Source of the DNA: Liolophura sinensis
Taxonomy: Eukaryota; Mollusca; Polyplacophora; Chitonida; Chitonidae
Reading direction: 5' to 3'
Assembly (NCBI RefSeq): GCF_032854445.1
Contig: NC_088303.1
Coordinates: 9,491,501-9,555,500 of the forward strand
DNA: 64,000 bases
The position numbers and the translations under genes are program-made. Positions 15,001 through 24,370 of the stretch are shown here, in pieces. The notes beneath the pieces are model-generated. The model saw only the letters and a list, made by a program, of their open reading frames with translations, was not told the DNA's origin and did no database searches. Numbering within the stretch: the stretch's first letter is position 1; each line of letters opens with the position of its first letter.

Positions 15001-18000
15001 AGCCCAATAACCAGACAGCCAAACAAGCGACTCAACAGCCAACCTTCCTGCAAGCAAACCAACCAGCCAGCCAACTAACCTACAAGCCAACCAGCCCACC
15101 AAACAGTCAACCAACCAAACAGTCAGCCATCCAACTAGCTCAACAACCAAACAACCGAACAGTCAGCCATCCAACTAGCTCAACAACCAGACAGCCAAAC
15201 AAAACAATCGAACAGTCAGCCATCCAACTAGCTCAACAACCAGACAGCCAAACAACCAAGTCACCAACCAACCTGCCAGCCAACTAACTAACAAGACAAC
15301 CAGCCAATCAAAAAGTCAGCCAAACAGTCAGCCAAACAACCAAATATTCAGCCATTCAACTATACCAACAACCAGACAGCCAAACAAGCAATTCACCAGC
15401 CAACCTCCCTACAAGCAATCCAGCCAGCCAGTCAACTAACCAACAAGCCAACCAACCAACCAAACAGATATGTCCAAGAAAATACTTCAGGCTTTGGTCG
15501 AAAATACTGAAGATGAGAACTGATGACAAACTTCACTGTACAGAATGATACTTTGATGGTTGAGCGTAATGCAGGGGTATTCATGCTCATAATGACAGGT
15601 ATGTTAGTCAGACTGATTTATCTGAGGCCAGTATCAGTTTCCTAATTTATTATACTATTATGCTAGTTTGTGCTGTTTGTAGCCTGTTTGTACCAGGTAT
15701 GTGGTGAACGTTCTGGATACCGGCTATAAAACTATACTGTTGAACTCAGTCACCTTGTATTTTATCGCAGAGACTATGAAAAAGGTACTAAGATCAAATG
15801 CGGGTGTCTAGTAATGCAAACTCACTCAAGAATAAGATATGTATGTGCATTATTTAATGTTGCTGTAAAAAAAAACTCTTCTGTTTCCCTTTGTTCCTAA
15901 ATCGACATGTAGAGATACACTTTTTTTTTGTCTCAGTAAGACAAAATTTTTCCAAACAATGTTTCACATTTTTCGCCAATGAAAGACGACCCGGTTTGTT
16001 CGTCACATCATATGCACCACCGTGCAACCAGTAATTGAAATACCACATCTGCTAAGCGCCACTTTTACGACTGATAAAGTCTTAAGTATATGCACCACGC
16101 AGCACAGGGTTGTATGCACAGAGACTGGTCTACATGTAACAGTCAGCTTCGTCGACCCCCGGGGCCCCAGGGCCTCCAAGACCTTAGATTGTCATAAAGA
16201 CGTAAGCCTATACTTTAGCAGACATTCAAAGTCACAGGAGTTTAAAGAGTAGAGAGGTGTAAAAAACGACATGGTTTTAAAAATTTTTGAAGATCAAACG
16301 TAGTGAACCAGATGCGGGATGTCCATTAAAAAGCCTAGAGACGTACATTTAGTGTGTAAAAGAGTGCGGAACAGAAACTGACAAAAAATTTGAAAGATTA
16401 TTTTGAAAGATTATTTGAAAGTCAGTGCGTCAAGTTTAGAAGTCGTGCTTCCAAGTCTTACAATGGGGCACCAAATTAATATGACAGCCACTGAACTGTT
16501 CTCACAATCTAAAAGGCTTTGTAAAAGAGCGTCAGAAAATAAAGAATTTCAAAACGCTTAATATATTTTTCAGCGTTTTCTTACTTCATGTTATTTGTTA
16601 AAACCAAAGAGAACCTAGCTCTTAATTGAAAATTTATCTAACTTATCAAAAAATTTAGCCAAACTTATCATTTAGCAAAATGCTTTTACAGATAAATAAG
16701 AATCAGTCTTGTATGCAGTTTGATTAAGAAATAATGATTTTTACCTAGTCTTTGTTGTTCAGAAAATGTGAAAAGTAGAGTAAATGTGGAAGACCGGGAA
16801 TTTTAGAATTAGGCCATACAGTATAAACTTTGCTGCCGGATCAAATTCTGTCCAAGCATATCTGGGGGCACCCATCACTTGAAAAGTGGGAATGCCCTGG
16901 GGCATTATATCACAGTACAGTATCCTATCCAAATGACATCCCATCAAAAATGTCTTACCCAACTGACATCACAACAGAGTAAAGTATACTACCAAACTGA
17001 CATGACATCACGGTACCGTGTTCTACCCTACTGACATCGTATCACAATATAGTGTCCTACCCCAACTTACGTGGCATCACTTTACAGTGTCCTACCAAAC
17101 TGACATGACATCAAGGTACAGTTTCCTACCCTACTGACATCGTACCACAATGTAGTGCCCTACCCCAACTTACGTGGCATCACAGTACAATGCCCCTACC
17201 CAACTGACATGACATCAGTGTACCGTTTCCTACCCTACTGATATCGTACCACAATATAGTGCCCTATCCCAACTCACACGGCATCACTTTACAGTGTCCT
17301 ACCAAACTGACATGACATCACGGTACCGTGTCCTACCCTACTGATATCGTACCACAATGTAGTGCCCTATTCCAACTCACACGGCATCACTTTACAGTGT
17401 CCTACCAAACTGACATGACAACACGGTACCGTGTCCTACCCTACTGATATCGTACCACAATATAGCGCCCTATCCTAACTCACACGGCATCACTTTACAG
17501 TGTCCTACCAAACTGACATGACATCACGGTACCGTGTCCTACCCTACTGATATCGTACCACAATACAGTTCCCTGTCCCAACTCACATGTCATCACAGTA
17601 CAGTGTCTTACCAAGCTGACATGACATCACAGTACAGCATCGTACCCAAAAGACATCATATCACAGTACAGTGTACTACTGATGATATTATGATCTTACC
17701 GGCCTTCTGAGCGACGACCGCGATGGCGATGCAGGCTGCAATGGCGGCAGCGAGGGTGAGGATGACAACAAACAACAGCACCTTCTCCAGAGAAGATCGC
17801 CCTCCGCAGCAGCCATTCTTCCGATATATACTACAACAAGTTATTAGGATAATTCCAAGCCTTAGAAGTCATGCAAATTATAAGGATAATTCTGCAACAT
17901 AAAAAGTTTTACTAACTGTAAGGGTAATACTACACCGTCAAAAGTTATGCAAATCATAGAGATAATTCTGAAACTTCAGAAGTTTTAGACAATAAAAACA

Positions 18001-21000
18001 CCTTTAGAGCAACAGACGTGTTGCAACGTATAACTGTATTATACAGCACCGTCAGAAGTTTTACAAATTAAAATTAATAATTTTAATAATAATAATAATA
18101 ATTTTTACAAATTAAAATTGTAAAACTTGAACATCAGAAATTTCAAAACTTCATGATAATATTGTGTAATCAAATTTTGTAAAAATATGAAAAAATATGA
18201 AATTGTAGAAGTTGTAAAGTATTGTAAAAATAATTACAACAGACTTTTACTTAGTATAATGATAATACTGCATCATCAGAAGTTGAACAAATCATGCTGA
18301 TAGTAGAACAGGGTAGGAAGGACTTTTTTTAAAAAACTGTAATGAGGTTTGATTGTTATTCAACGTCACACTGAAGAAATAAGGATAATTCTACAAGCTA
18401 GGACGTCTTACAAAAAATACTATACTACTGTCATATTTTCAGCAGTTTTATAAAATACAGTTATTACCCTGTAGCATAAAAAGTTAATGTTAATAGAAGT
18501 TTTACAAATTATAACTATAACACTATAATACTAAATATTATACTATAATACTAACGTCAAAAGCGTAAAGATAATACTGTAACACCTATAGCACACTGAT
18601 ATTCCAACTTCAACAAATTCCTAATAATAATTTATATTCCATTAATTGCGATAATATTACAACACCAGATTTCTAACCAATCTTATGGGTGATACCTGTC
18701 ATAATGGTAATTTTACAACATTAAGGGTCTTGGAAAGTCTTCCAGCAACCTGCGGATGGTCGTGGAGTTCCCCCGGGCTTTGTCCGGTTTCCTCCCACCA
18801 TAATGCTGGTCGCCGTCGTATGGTGTAAAAACACCAACCAAATCAAATCATATCAAATCCCAAAGTATGTCGGAAACATTGTTGAGATGACTGGAAGCCA
18901 TTACCCTTGATTCAGATTGTCATGATGTAAAAAAAAACGTTACGTATCCTGTGAAATTTAAACCAAAGCAACTATGATAAGTGAACCCGTTCACATTAAT
19001 CTAAAAAACAAGAATTGAGTAAGCGGTCGCATTTTTTTAAAGGTTTCAATCAGAACTGGATAGTTCAAAGTGGTATAAAGTTTTGTGCTTTGAAAATCAT
19101 TGCCATGACGAGCAGTTGGGGGTCAATGCATTGTTAATATAGTACGATAAATGAATTGTTCAAAGTGCTAAAAGGCTATACTCTACCAGAAAGTGAGATA
19201 TAGGTACTAAAAAAAGTTAGGGGCACCTTTTTAACACCATCACACATACGTTGTGTGTAAGATAAATCATCGTAAAAAAGGATGATCTCCAAATAACTTA
19301 CCCTCCTGATTAATTCAGTTGAACGAGCACATTTCAAAACTGACAAATTTGCAGCAGTTATTTGATCTGTCTTGATGCCTTTTGTCGTCCACGTCGTCTG
19401 TTGGCTGCACGTTGTCGTCAGTATACGCCGTCTGTCGGCTGCTCGCTGTCGTCTTTTTTGGTCGTCTGTCTACGTCATCTGTCGCCTGTCCGCTCTCTTT
19501 TGTTCACATCGTCTTTCGGCTGCTTGCTGTCTTCTGTCTGCGTTTTCTGTAGGGCGTTCGTTGTCGTCTATGTAAGTCGTCTGCCAATTGCTAAATGTCG
19601 TCTGTGTACGTCGTCTGCCTACGCCGCCTGCCGGCTGCCATCTGTTGTCTGTTTACCCTGTCTGCTGGCTGCCGTCTGTCGGCTGCTTTCTGTCCTCTGT
19701 CTACCCTGTCTGCCGGCTGCCGTCTATTTACGTCGTCTGTCGACTGCTTTCTGGCGTCTGTCTATGTCGTCTGTCGTGTGCTGTCCATTGTTTGTCTAAG
19801 CCGTCTGCCCGCTGCGATTTGTCGTCTGTCTACCCTGTCTGTCGGCTGCCGTCTCTCGTTTGTCTACGCCGTCTGCTATCTGTCGGCTGTCTACGCCATT
19901 TGCCGGCTGCTATCTGTCGTCTGTCTACTTCGCCAGTCGACAGCTATCTGGCGTCTGTCTGTGCAGTCTGTTGGGTTCTCGTTGTCGTCCGTCGTACGCT
20001 GCCATTATCTCAGTTTAAGCGGTGCTGTGATTTTGTTTTTCATTACGGACTTTTAGCCACTAAGTGAAGTCATCAAAAGGATAATGTTGATGCTTGGAAA
20101 GAGTTAATCTCTGACTAATCACATGTACTGAGACCAAAAGCTTACAACAATTTGCTAGATATGAAGACAGAAATCTGTTTGACATGTTCATCCATTTTTA
20201 GCAGATGTGGATGTAGAAAAAAAGAGGTCTTTTCATGCAAAAAAACGAATTTTTAATTAAACCATATCAGTTGAAATTCATAACATGAAAGAAGCTTGAT
20301 GGATATATATGTAAGAGATCATCAAATGTTTTCCAAATGAATGAAAAAAGATTACACAGCGTACATTTACACACACGTGGCTTCTCACAGTAAGCTTAGA
20401 ACTTTATTTATCGCAAAGAAATCGTTTAAATGAATTGATCAAGATCTTTCAAGTGAATCATCGTTTGCCTGATGCATAACACGCCTGTTTTGAATCCACT
20501 AAAGGCAAAGAAAACATTCAAATGAAGTATATATCAAATGAAAAACCATTATAACCTGTCCACGAAAACAGTTGGATTTATTTTTTTCTCTTTCACATTT
20601 TGTTTAACCTAATAAAATTCATTTCAATATTTTATTCTATGGTGACCTTTTCTGACCACAATGCTACCAGTGAGGTCACATAAGGTGTTTGCTACGTAAC
20701 ACACAGACTGCTACAGTCTTTCATCATTCAAATTGCATATACATATACATATATGAATGCATTCGCCGATTTGACCTTGAAGTGAATTATTTTAGGCAAA
20801 AAGTATAGATGTGACGTAACTGATACCTTCTGGATCACAACAGGCTACCGTAGAATCTGCTCACTTAACACAATTTTACTCAGTTAGAAAAATTCTCCAA
20901 AAATAAATCCAACTATTTTCGTGGACAGTTTTTAATGGTCTTTGATCTGATATATACTTCATTTTAGAATGATCTTTACCTTTAAGCAAACTATTGAGCT

Positions 21001-21053
21001 TGCCAACCATAGCTTTCTTACCCAATTTCGGACTCTGTCGTGGTGAGCTTCAT
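1..21053 (-). CDS. M13 family zinc metallopeptidase (neprilysin/ECE-like), 3' end off the window
   Basis: Type II membrane endopeptidase of the neprilysin/endothelin-converting-enzyme family, expected to cleave small peptides outside the cell. Coding exons in transcript order: 21022-21053, 17700-17830, 14425-14526, 13863-14024, 11236-11319, 10207-10412, 9579-9752, 9020-9109, 8113-8246, 7765-7858, 7458-7586, 5036-5134, 4555-4635, 3099-3181, 2510-2568, 2230-2281, 687-754, 172-302. All junctions are GT-AG, phases agree, and the sum is 1911 nt (637 codons). Membrane anchor is about residues 28-51; conserved Cys and Trp positions of the N domain follow; VNAYY is about 541-546 and HEITHGFDD 584-592, giving two zinc ligands and the catalytic Glu. 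Full family members are about 750 residues, so roughly 110 residues with the ENxxD zinc ligand and the C-terminal Trp are to the left of base 1. The subfamily (neprilysin versus ECE) is not decided. Confidence 0.95.
172..302 (-). CDS. M13 peptidase exon 18 (last exon inside the window)
   Basis: Encodes [17 protein letters not shown] then [20 protein letters not shown], conserved G-R-x-x-D-x-x-G-x-x-x-x-WW and K-x-Q-C-x-V-x-QY blocks. Ends in phase 0 at AAG|GTAAAC; the next exon is outside the window. Confidence 0.95.
687..754 (-). CDS. M13 peptidase exon 17 (zinc-binding HEITH)
   Basis: Encodes [19 protein letters not shown] then DDQ. HEITH supplies two His zinc ligands and the catalytic Glu; GFDDQG is the conserved extension. 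Donor CAAG|GTAATC, phase 1. Confidence 0.95.
1302..1473 (-). mobile_element. SINE family 1, 5'-truncated
   Basis: Reverse orientation: starts with the (TTTA)n tail and GATTGGTG, continues through ATACGACGGCGGCC to the central domain. Intron 16 of the M13 gene. Confidence 0.82.
1624..2150. mobile_element. Foldback element: 115-bp inverted arms plus a third direct copy
   Basis: The segment 1624-1740 (with TTCGTATGGCAAAGTGTAAC) is inverted at 1785-1905, leaving a spacer of about 45 bp. A third, more divergent copy in the orientation of the second lies at about 1985-2150. No protein-coding potential. Situated in intron 16 of the M13 gene. Confidence 0.7.
2230..2281 (-). CDS. M13 peptidase exon 16
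   Basis: Encodes [16 protein letters not shown]. The family has FPAGILQPPFF here, so the usual Gly is Ala. Only 52 nt, with phase-correct flanks. Confidence 0.92.
2510..2568 (-). CDS. M13 peptidase exon 15 (substrate-binding NAYY motif)
   Basis: Encodes [21 protein letters not shown]-x-Y in M13 enzymes binds the substrate backbone. Acceptor TTCCAG, donor ATTA|GTAAGT, phases fit both neighbours. Confidence 0.92.
3099..3181 (-). CDS. M13 peptidase exon 14
   Basis: Encodes [20 protein letters not shown] then RVPVRKDE, matching the family's YFEN and L-R-x-P-V-D-x-x-E-W blocks. The acceptor is a tandem CAGAG; the second AG keeps phase 0 with exon 13, the first would create a frameshift. Donor GA|GTAAGT in phase 2. 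Confidence 0.8.
4135..4580 (-). repeat. 63/64-bp array founded on the exon 13 splice donor
   Basis: Six imperfect units. Each unit, read on the minus strand, has a degenerate copy of the last 25 or so bases of exon 13, a GTAAG or GTGAG donor, then 35 bp of intron (ACATGTCTCCACTAAACCG). Unit steps are 64, 63, 64, 63, 63 bp, so frame is not kept. Confidence 0.85.
4555..4635 (-). CDS. M13 peptidase exon 13
   Basis: Twenty-seven codons, [13 protein letters not shown] and on, matching the family's I-G-Y-P-D block. Its last 25 or so bases and the donor AAT|GTAAGAAAC are the founder unit of the 63/64-bp array that follows in the intron. Confidence 0.85.
5036..5134 (-). CDS. M13 peptidase exon 12
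   Basis: Thirty-three codons, phase 0 at both ends, with the family hallmark block [20 protein letters not shown] followed by A-E-E-K. Confidence 0.93.
5451..6065. mobile_element. MITE with 37-bp terminal inverted repeats
   Basis: The left end 5451-5487 (starts TATATCGGGTGGGCATGAA) and right end 6029-6065 (ends TATGCCCAGCCGATATA) are inverted copies with about three mismatches. No coding capacity inside the 615 bp. TA at the borders fits a Tc1/mariner-like target. Lies in intron 11 of the M13 gene. Confidence 0.75.
6750..6994 (-). mobile_element. SINE family 1, near full length
   Basis: From GATTGGTGTTTTACGCCG to CGGACACGGAGGCCCCG, so the tRNA-like head is present. Intron 11 of the M13 gene. 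Confidence 0.88.
7025..7457 (-). repeat. 39-bp array founded on the exon 11 splice donor
   Basis: About ten units. On the minus strand each holds ATTGTAAGTCATGAGA, matching the genuine junction GACATT|GTAAGC. The spacing from the genuine donor to the first decoy is exactly 39 nt, and the frame stays open through the array. Confidence 0.88.
7458..7586 (-). CDS. M13 peptidase exon 11
   Basis: Forty-three codons, phase 0 at both ends: [19 protein letters not shown] then [14 protein letters not shown], the conserved W-x-x-C and A-x-G blocks. Its donor (GACATT|GTAAGC) is also the first unit of the adjoining 39-bp array. Confidence 0.92.
7765..7858 (-). CDS. M13 peptidase exon 10
   Basis: Encodes [19 protein letters not shown], the conserved T-I-x-NY-I-x-W/Y helix. 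Acceptor TTTCAG; ends in phase 0 at AAAAG|GTTAGT. Confidence 0.9.
7890..7945 (-). mobile_element. SINE family 1 tail fragment
   Basis: Only the 3' end (TTATTGGTGCTTTATGCCAT, ACTCAAGAAT) is recognisable. Confidence 0.5.
8113..8246 (-). CDS. M13 peptidase exon 9
   Basis: Encodes [11 protein letters not shown] and [12 protein letters not shown], the conserved W-x-x-Y and P-x-Y-L blocks. Ends in phase 2 at GA|GTAAGT. Confidence 0.9.
8600..8985. repeat. About 38-bp tandem array
   Basis: Roughly nine diverged units around AGTACCAATCTGTAACAGA and AGACCTAAACT. In intron 8 of the M13 gene, just after exon 8. Confidence 0.8.
9020..9109 (-). CDS. M13 peptidase exon 8
   Basis: Thirty codons, phase 0 at both ends, with the [19 protein letters not shown] helix in which the family has R-D-x-x-x-x-YN-x-M-T. 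Confidence 0.9.
9579..9752 (-). CDS. M13 peptidase exon 7
   Basis: Encodes [14 protein letters not shown], matching the family's conserved DQ-x-x-L-x-L-P-x-RDYY block, then a helix ending [12 protein letters not shown]. 58 codons, phase 0 at both ends. Confidence 0.93.
9895..10080. repeat. Short array of GCAAGTCAC units
   Basis: GCAAGTCACTGTATGGTTTG and shorter GCAAGTCACATTTA units alternate. Intron 6 of the M13 gene. Confidence 0.7.
10207..10412 (-). CDS. M13 peptidase exon 6
   Basis: Encodes residues 171-239 including [18 protein letters not shown] and the beta segment with the DAKNS block. Several N-glycosylation sequons fit an extracellular domain. Ends in phase 0 at TAC|GTGAGC. Confidence 0.9.
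10690..11025. repeat. 36-bp array
   Basis: About nine units containing GTGAGATAACTGTATGTCAT. Intron 5 of the M13 gene; the frame is open on the minus strand only because 36 is a multiple of three. Confidence 0.88.
11236..11319 (-). CDS. M13 peptidase exon 5
   Basis: Encodes [18 protein letters not shown] and the conserved YDSCIN block. Donor T|GTGAGT, phase 1. Contains one N-glycosylation sequon (NAT). Confidence 0.9.
11720..12840. repeat. 33-bp array with higher-order structure
   Basis: About 34 units around CCATAATCCTGCATTGCCGT and GGGACAACCATAT. A distinct variant (CCCCAACCGCTCACTCCATA) recurs about 715 bp apart at 12040 and 12755, so blocks of units were duplicated together. Intron 4 of the M13 gene. 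Confidence 0.9.
13625..13690 (-). mobile_element. SINE family 2 tail fragment
   Basis: Reverse copy of the 3' end (CTTGGGGTTTTACGTCGTAC, TATATGACAACGA). Confidence 0.6.
13863..14024 (-). CDS. M13 peptidase exon 4 (start of peptidase N domain)
   Basis: Contains the family signature [14 protein letters not shown] and the following [17 protein letters not shown], typical of the first conserved block of M13 ectodomains. Confidence 0.93.
14425..14526 (-). CDS. M13 peptidase exon 3 (stalk)
   Basis: Encodes an acidic, Thr/Pro-rich stalk and the paired cysteines [10 protein letters not shown] that open the ectodomain in the family. Phase 1 at both ends. Confidence 0.88.
14845..15470. repeat. CCAAC/CCAG-rich degenerate array
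   Basis: Irregular AACCAGCCAACCAAACAGCC units, with longer blocks (GCCATCCAACTAGCTCAACA) repeated three times. Intron 2 of the M13 gene. Confidence 0.85.
16930..17690. repeat. 103-bp satellite array
   Basis: About seven units; CTGACATGACATCACGGTAC recurs every 103-104 bp. Ends 10 bp before exon 2 of the M13 gene. Confidence 0.88.
17700..17830 (-). CDS. M13 peptidase exon 2 (membrane anchor)
   Basis: Encodes residues about 11-54: a basic, Cys-rich stretch (NGCCGGR) then an uninterrupted hydrophobic run of about 24 residues ([13 protein letters not shown] and on), the signal anchor. Acceptor TTGTAG, donor G|GTAAGA, phase 1. Confidence 0.88.
18735..18858 (+). mobile_element. SINE family 1, 5'-truncated
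   Basis: Starts in the central domain (CCTGCGGATGGTCGTGG) and runs to AAACACCAACCAAATC. Intron 1 of the M13 gene. Confidence 0.8.
19375..19995. repeat. CTGTCGTCTG-type degenerate array
   Basis: Units of roughly 26-30 bp around GTCGTCTGTCTACGCCGTCT and GCCGGCTGC. Three plus-strand frames stay open across it, with Cys/Leu/Ser-rich products that look artefactual. Intron 1 of the M13 gene. Confidence 0.85.
20521..20963. mobile_element. MITE with about 68-bp terminal inverted repeats
   Basis: Arms at 20521-20590 and 20895-20963 are inverted copies; shared core GTCCACGAAAA...TTGGATTTATTT. Interior is AT-rich with weak further symmetry and no ORF. Lies in intron 1 of the M13 gene. Confidence 0.72.
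21022..21053 (-). CDS. M13 peptidase exon 1 (start codon, cytoplasmic tail)
   Basis: ATG at 21053-21051 begins [11 protein letters not shown]. The exon ends in phase 2 at a strong donor (GG|GTAAGAAAG), and joining to the membrane-anchor exon keeps the frame. Short Ser/Thr-rich cytoplasmic tails are usual in this family. Any 5' untranslated sequence upstream could not be delimited. Confidence 0.75.
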
Positions 21054-21939
21054 GGTGCTCCTGTAGTCCAGTGGGGTCAACGTAAAACCCTCCGAAGGCA
21101 TGAACCCTAACCTCTGTTTTCAAAATCACACCCACAGTATGAACACTTCTGACCGCTTTAAACCACACCTAAAACCTTCAGCTTCTTCAGATTAACGTGT
21201 ACGTACTCCGGCCATTTATCATTGCAATATGGTAGTAATTCAACGGTGTCATAAAAGCTACCCGTGCCTTTTGGCAAGAGAAACTGCTAAACCGGCATGT
21301 GTAGATACGCATTCAGGTTAGATATGCGGGGTGTCTTAGACCTCCGCTAACCCATTTCGCGTTAGCAACGCCTTTATCTCTGTTTACTCTTATTAACCGG
21401 GCTGGCCCACTTGAACATGTCCACCGCCACTCTTACCTTCAGAGAAGATAATTTACCCGAGCCCTAAATCCTCTTCTCCAATTATGCTCTATGGTTTACA
21501 GTGCCAGTCAACACGGTAATAAAATAATTTAGACCCAAGGAATGATTTCGCTTATCTAAGGCACGTAGTTCAGAGACGTTGACCACGATTGTCTGAAACT
21601 ATATTTAAATGCTTCATACAATACGACAGTTTGTTCGTATGAAATAATATAAAGGCAATATTAATCCTCACGAAGCATTCAGTCCCCACCTCATTAACTC
21701 TTTACGAATTATGTATCAGATGCTAGCCTTGGTCGAAAAAGGAATTTTGTTATCATTTTACCCCTGCTACAGATAGCTATTTCACGCGTAACATTGTTTC
21801 CATAGGCTATAAATATTCTTCATTTTTACTGCTTAAGCGAGGTATGATTGATATTATACTCGAAACTTTTAGAAATAGAAACCGTATTCACAACCTAATG
21901 ATGCATATCATACTGTGAATAACTAATTTGTCGACTTTC

Positions 21940-22020
21940 TTTTCGGTGTCGCACGCAAATTGTACATTGTACATTTGCCGTCCATGCATGTCACGTCAGC
22001 GTGACGTTTGTGAGTGCGAC
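21940..22020. repeat. Palindrome upstream of the M13 gene
   Basis: GGTGTCGCACGCAAA and TTTGTGAGTGCGACACC are inverted arms; a nested CACGTCAGCGTGACGT palindrome lies inside. About 0.9 kb upstream of the ATG. Could be a tiny foldback or a control site. Confidence 0.55.
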
Positions 22021-22431
22021 ACCAATAGCAAATAAGTTATATGTAAAAAAAAAAAAAGAAAGGTGTGTATCTTCAGAGGTTGGCGTTGTAAGAGTTTTTG
22101 TTAAAAGCGTCAACACGGGTTTGCTAGATTGGGTTTATGTCTTGAGTAATGTAATGTGGTATTAATTCTATGTTTCATTTCTCACTTTAATTACAGTGAA
22201 AAATTTACTGTTGGGTTAAAGGAAAACAATGTATTACCAATTATGCCTTCATAGAAATTTCCATGTTTTAAATAAGGATGTTCGAAAATCTTCCAAAAAG
22301 GCCCACCAAAAGACATGGAGATAAACTCAAAGAAATTCCAGGTTAGGAGAAGTTCTGCAGCAATTCCTGGGGTATGTTGCCGCCGATGGATCAGAATATA
22401 CAGAGGGTTTTTATTATCAAAATATGATTGC

Positions 22432-22610
22432 TTAACGCACTGGCTCGCTGTTACAATCAGGCCCTTGATCAATGAGGTCTCGTGCGTTCGAATCCAGCTT
22501 TGGTTGTTTCGGCTGCGGGTTTAAGTCAGGAGGTTTGTCAGGTACATCGTAATAGTCGGTGATTTGCTCTGAGCTTTCTGATTCTCCCAATCATAAATCT
22601 GGCTGAGGTC
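22432..22610 (+). mobile_element. SINE family 3 (tRNA-derived)
   Basis: CGTGCGTTCGAATCCAGCTT is a clear B box; GGAGGTTTGTCAGGTACATC and a diverged central domain follow. Lies upstream of the M13 gene. Confidence 0.65.
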
Positions 22611-23390
22611 AAGGAAAAGAGAAATTCTCTAATACAGCGAGAAACAAAAATCTATTTAAAATGATTTGAATCAAAAGACGATTGTGTCGTCATTATTTTT
22701 TCCGTCCGTGGGAAAGTGTAATAGCAACCCACCAATTAAATAAATAAATGAATCAAATAATTGTTTTTGTATGACCTCAAGTTTTCAACAAGGACGAAAT
22801 AAGTTACTTCGGAATAAGACACTAGTGAAATATATAGGCCTACTTGTATTTACACGAAATAAAGGACCAAATGGATGCCATGTTGCGTAACATATTGAGT
22901 CATCTGGAATGCAGCTCTCGCCATTTTGCTTACGGTGGTTAACTCCGGACATCCACTGTACTCTATCCGTCTGTAAATACACATGTAAGTCTAAACTTCT
23001 CAACCCATCAAAATCTCTTGTTTGGTTCTGAATGTTATCAGTACAAAAGATACTCTTTCTCCGACATGTTTTCATTTATTAGCTCCCCTTGCTTGCTCTT
23101 GACCACACACCTCACCACTGTTGAGTGCACGTGCCCACTTCCCAGTAATTTACAAGCTTTCACAATAAACAGGCAGCCATCAAACATGGTGTGCTTAGAG
23201 CGCTACAGGTTATGTACTTCACAGTCCATTACTCACCCGCCCATATGTATTCTGAAACCGCTTGTAACAAGAAACAGAATGTGGAATGACTTATCCTACA
23301 TAGAGAAAGTTCACCTGCCTTGCTCATCAACAGTAAACAGGTCACGTGACAGGTACTTGGACCGTCTGCGCCATTTCCCATTTCTCAACA

Positions 23391-23458
23391 AGACTCAGAA
23401 AAATAATCCGTTAATTTTAACAGTATGTGTGTTCTCTGAGTGGTGGTAAAATGTATAC
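23391..23458 (+). mobile_element. Left fragment of a CACTCAAAAATTAATCTG-type MITE
   Basis: Matches the left end of the MITE copies at 29.86 and 47.29 kb. The matching right part resumes at about 24150, implying later insertion in between. Confidence 0.5.
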
Positions 23459-23584
23459 TCAACGAAAATGAAAACGTACGAGGCAATTTTATATTGTTTT
23501 CTCTCAGTATTCAATAAGGTGTTAACTCAACCATTAGGATAAGTATTTCATTATCAACTGTGACTTCAATTTCCAGGAGCCATG

Positions 23585-23915
23585 TCGGGACCGGTAGATC
23601 CAGGATCAATCCTTGGTCGAGTCACACCTAAGACTTTAAAAGAGGAAGTTGTAACTTCCCCGCTTGGCGTTCAGCATGAAGGGGATAGTGCAACGACTGG
23701 TTGACCCGTATCAGTATAATGGCTCGGGCGGGGCGGCTTACTTGCCTTCGGTAAGTCGTCTCAGTGATGCAGCACTAAATAAAAGAGCGGTGGAAATCCG
23801 TCCTGCAACAAGGAGGCACATTACACGTGCATGCACCCTAATGATTCCTTCGTCGTCATATGACTGAAAAATTGTTGAGTACGACGTTAAACCCCAAGCA
23901 CTCACTCACTCCAGG
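23585..23915 (+). mobile_element. SINE family 2
   Basis: GGTCGAGTCACACCTAAGAC, then AAGAGGAAGTTGTAACTTCC, to GAGTACGACGTTAAACCCC and a CACT tail. Shares its body with 42936-43185. The tRNA-like A-box is mostly lost. Confidence 0.82.
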
Positions 23916-24003
23916 AGCCATGGCAGCGTGAAAACAGAGTGGTCGGTAATTACAGTTCACGCTCTCTGTGATTCTAATGGTGGACACACGTAGTACTGAG
24001 TTT

Positions 24004-24130
24004 ATATTTTTGCTGAGTTTATTTATTTATTTTATTTTTATATTTTATTTATTTTATTATTGCACTCAAGAATATTTCACGGTGCGAAGAAAATGGGCAG
24101 AGGCCAGGGGAAACCCACGACCATACGGAA
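24004..24130 (-). mobile_element. SINE family 1, partial, with expanded TTTA tail
   Basis: Long TTTA-type tail, then TGCACTCAAGAATATTTCAC and GGGGAAACCCACGACCAT; the middle is rearranged. Confidence 0.7.
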
Positions 24131-24149
24131 GCTGCTGTTGAGCATATTT

Positions 24150-24370
24150 TGTTATTACAACATAAAGCTGTGTCATATTCTAAACAACATTCTGCTAGTC
24201 TAATGCAATCTTTTTGCTAAATTAATAGAACATGCGTGCTATATTTAACAGAAAAATCCACAATATTGACAGAACAACCCTCTAGCCGTAATGACATTGG
24301 AAAATACACTATAGCGTCACTCAGGCAACAGACTGTAAGTTAAATTTAACAGATTACTTATTTAAGAGGA
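24150..24370 (+). mobile_element. Right fragment of the same MITE
   Basis: Aligns with the interior and right end of the 29.86-kb and 47.29-kb copies (shared AACAGATTA terminus, CACTCAGGCAACAGA interior). Confidence 0.55.

Noticed and set aside
19362-20067. Cys-rich 145-159-codon ORFs
   Set aside because: Pyrimidine-rich tandem array; no signal peptide, conserved spacing or homologous family.
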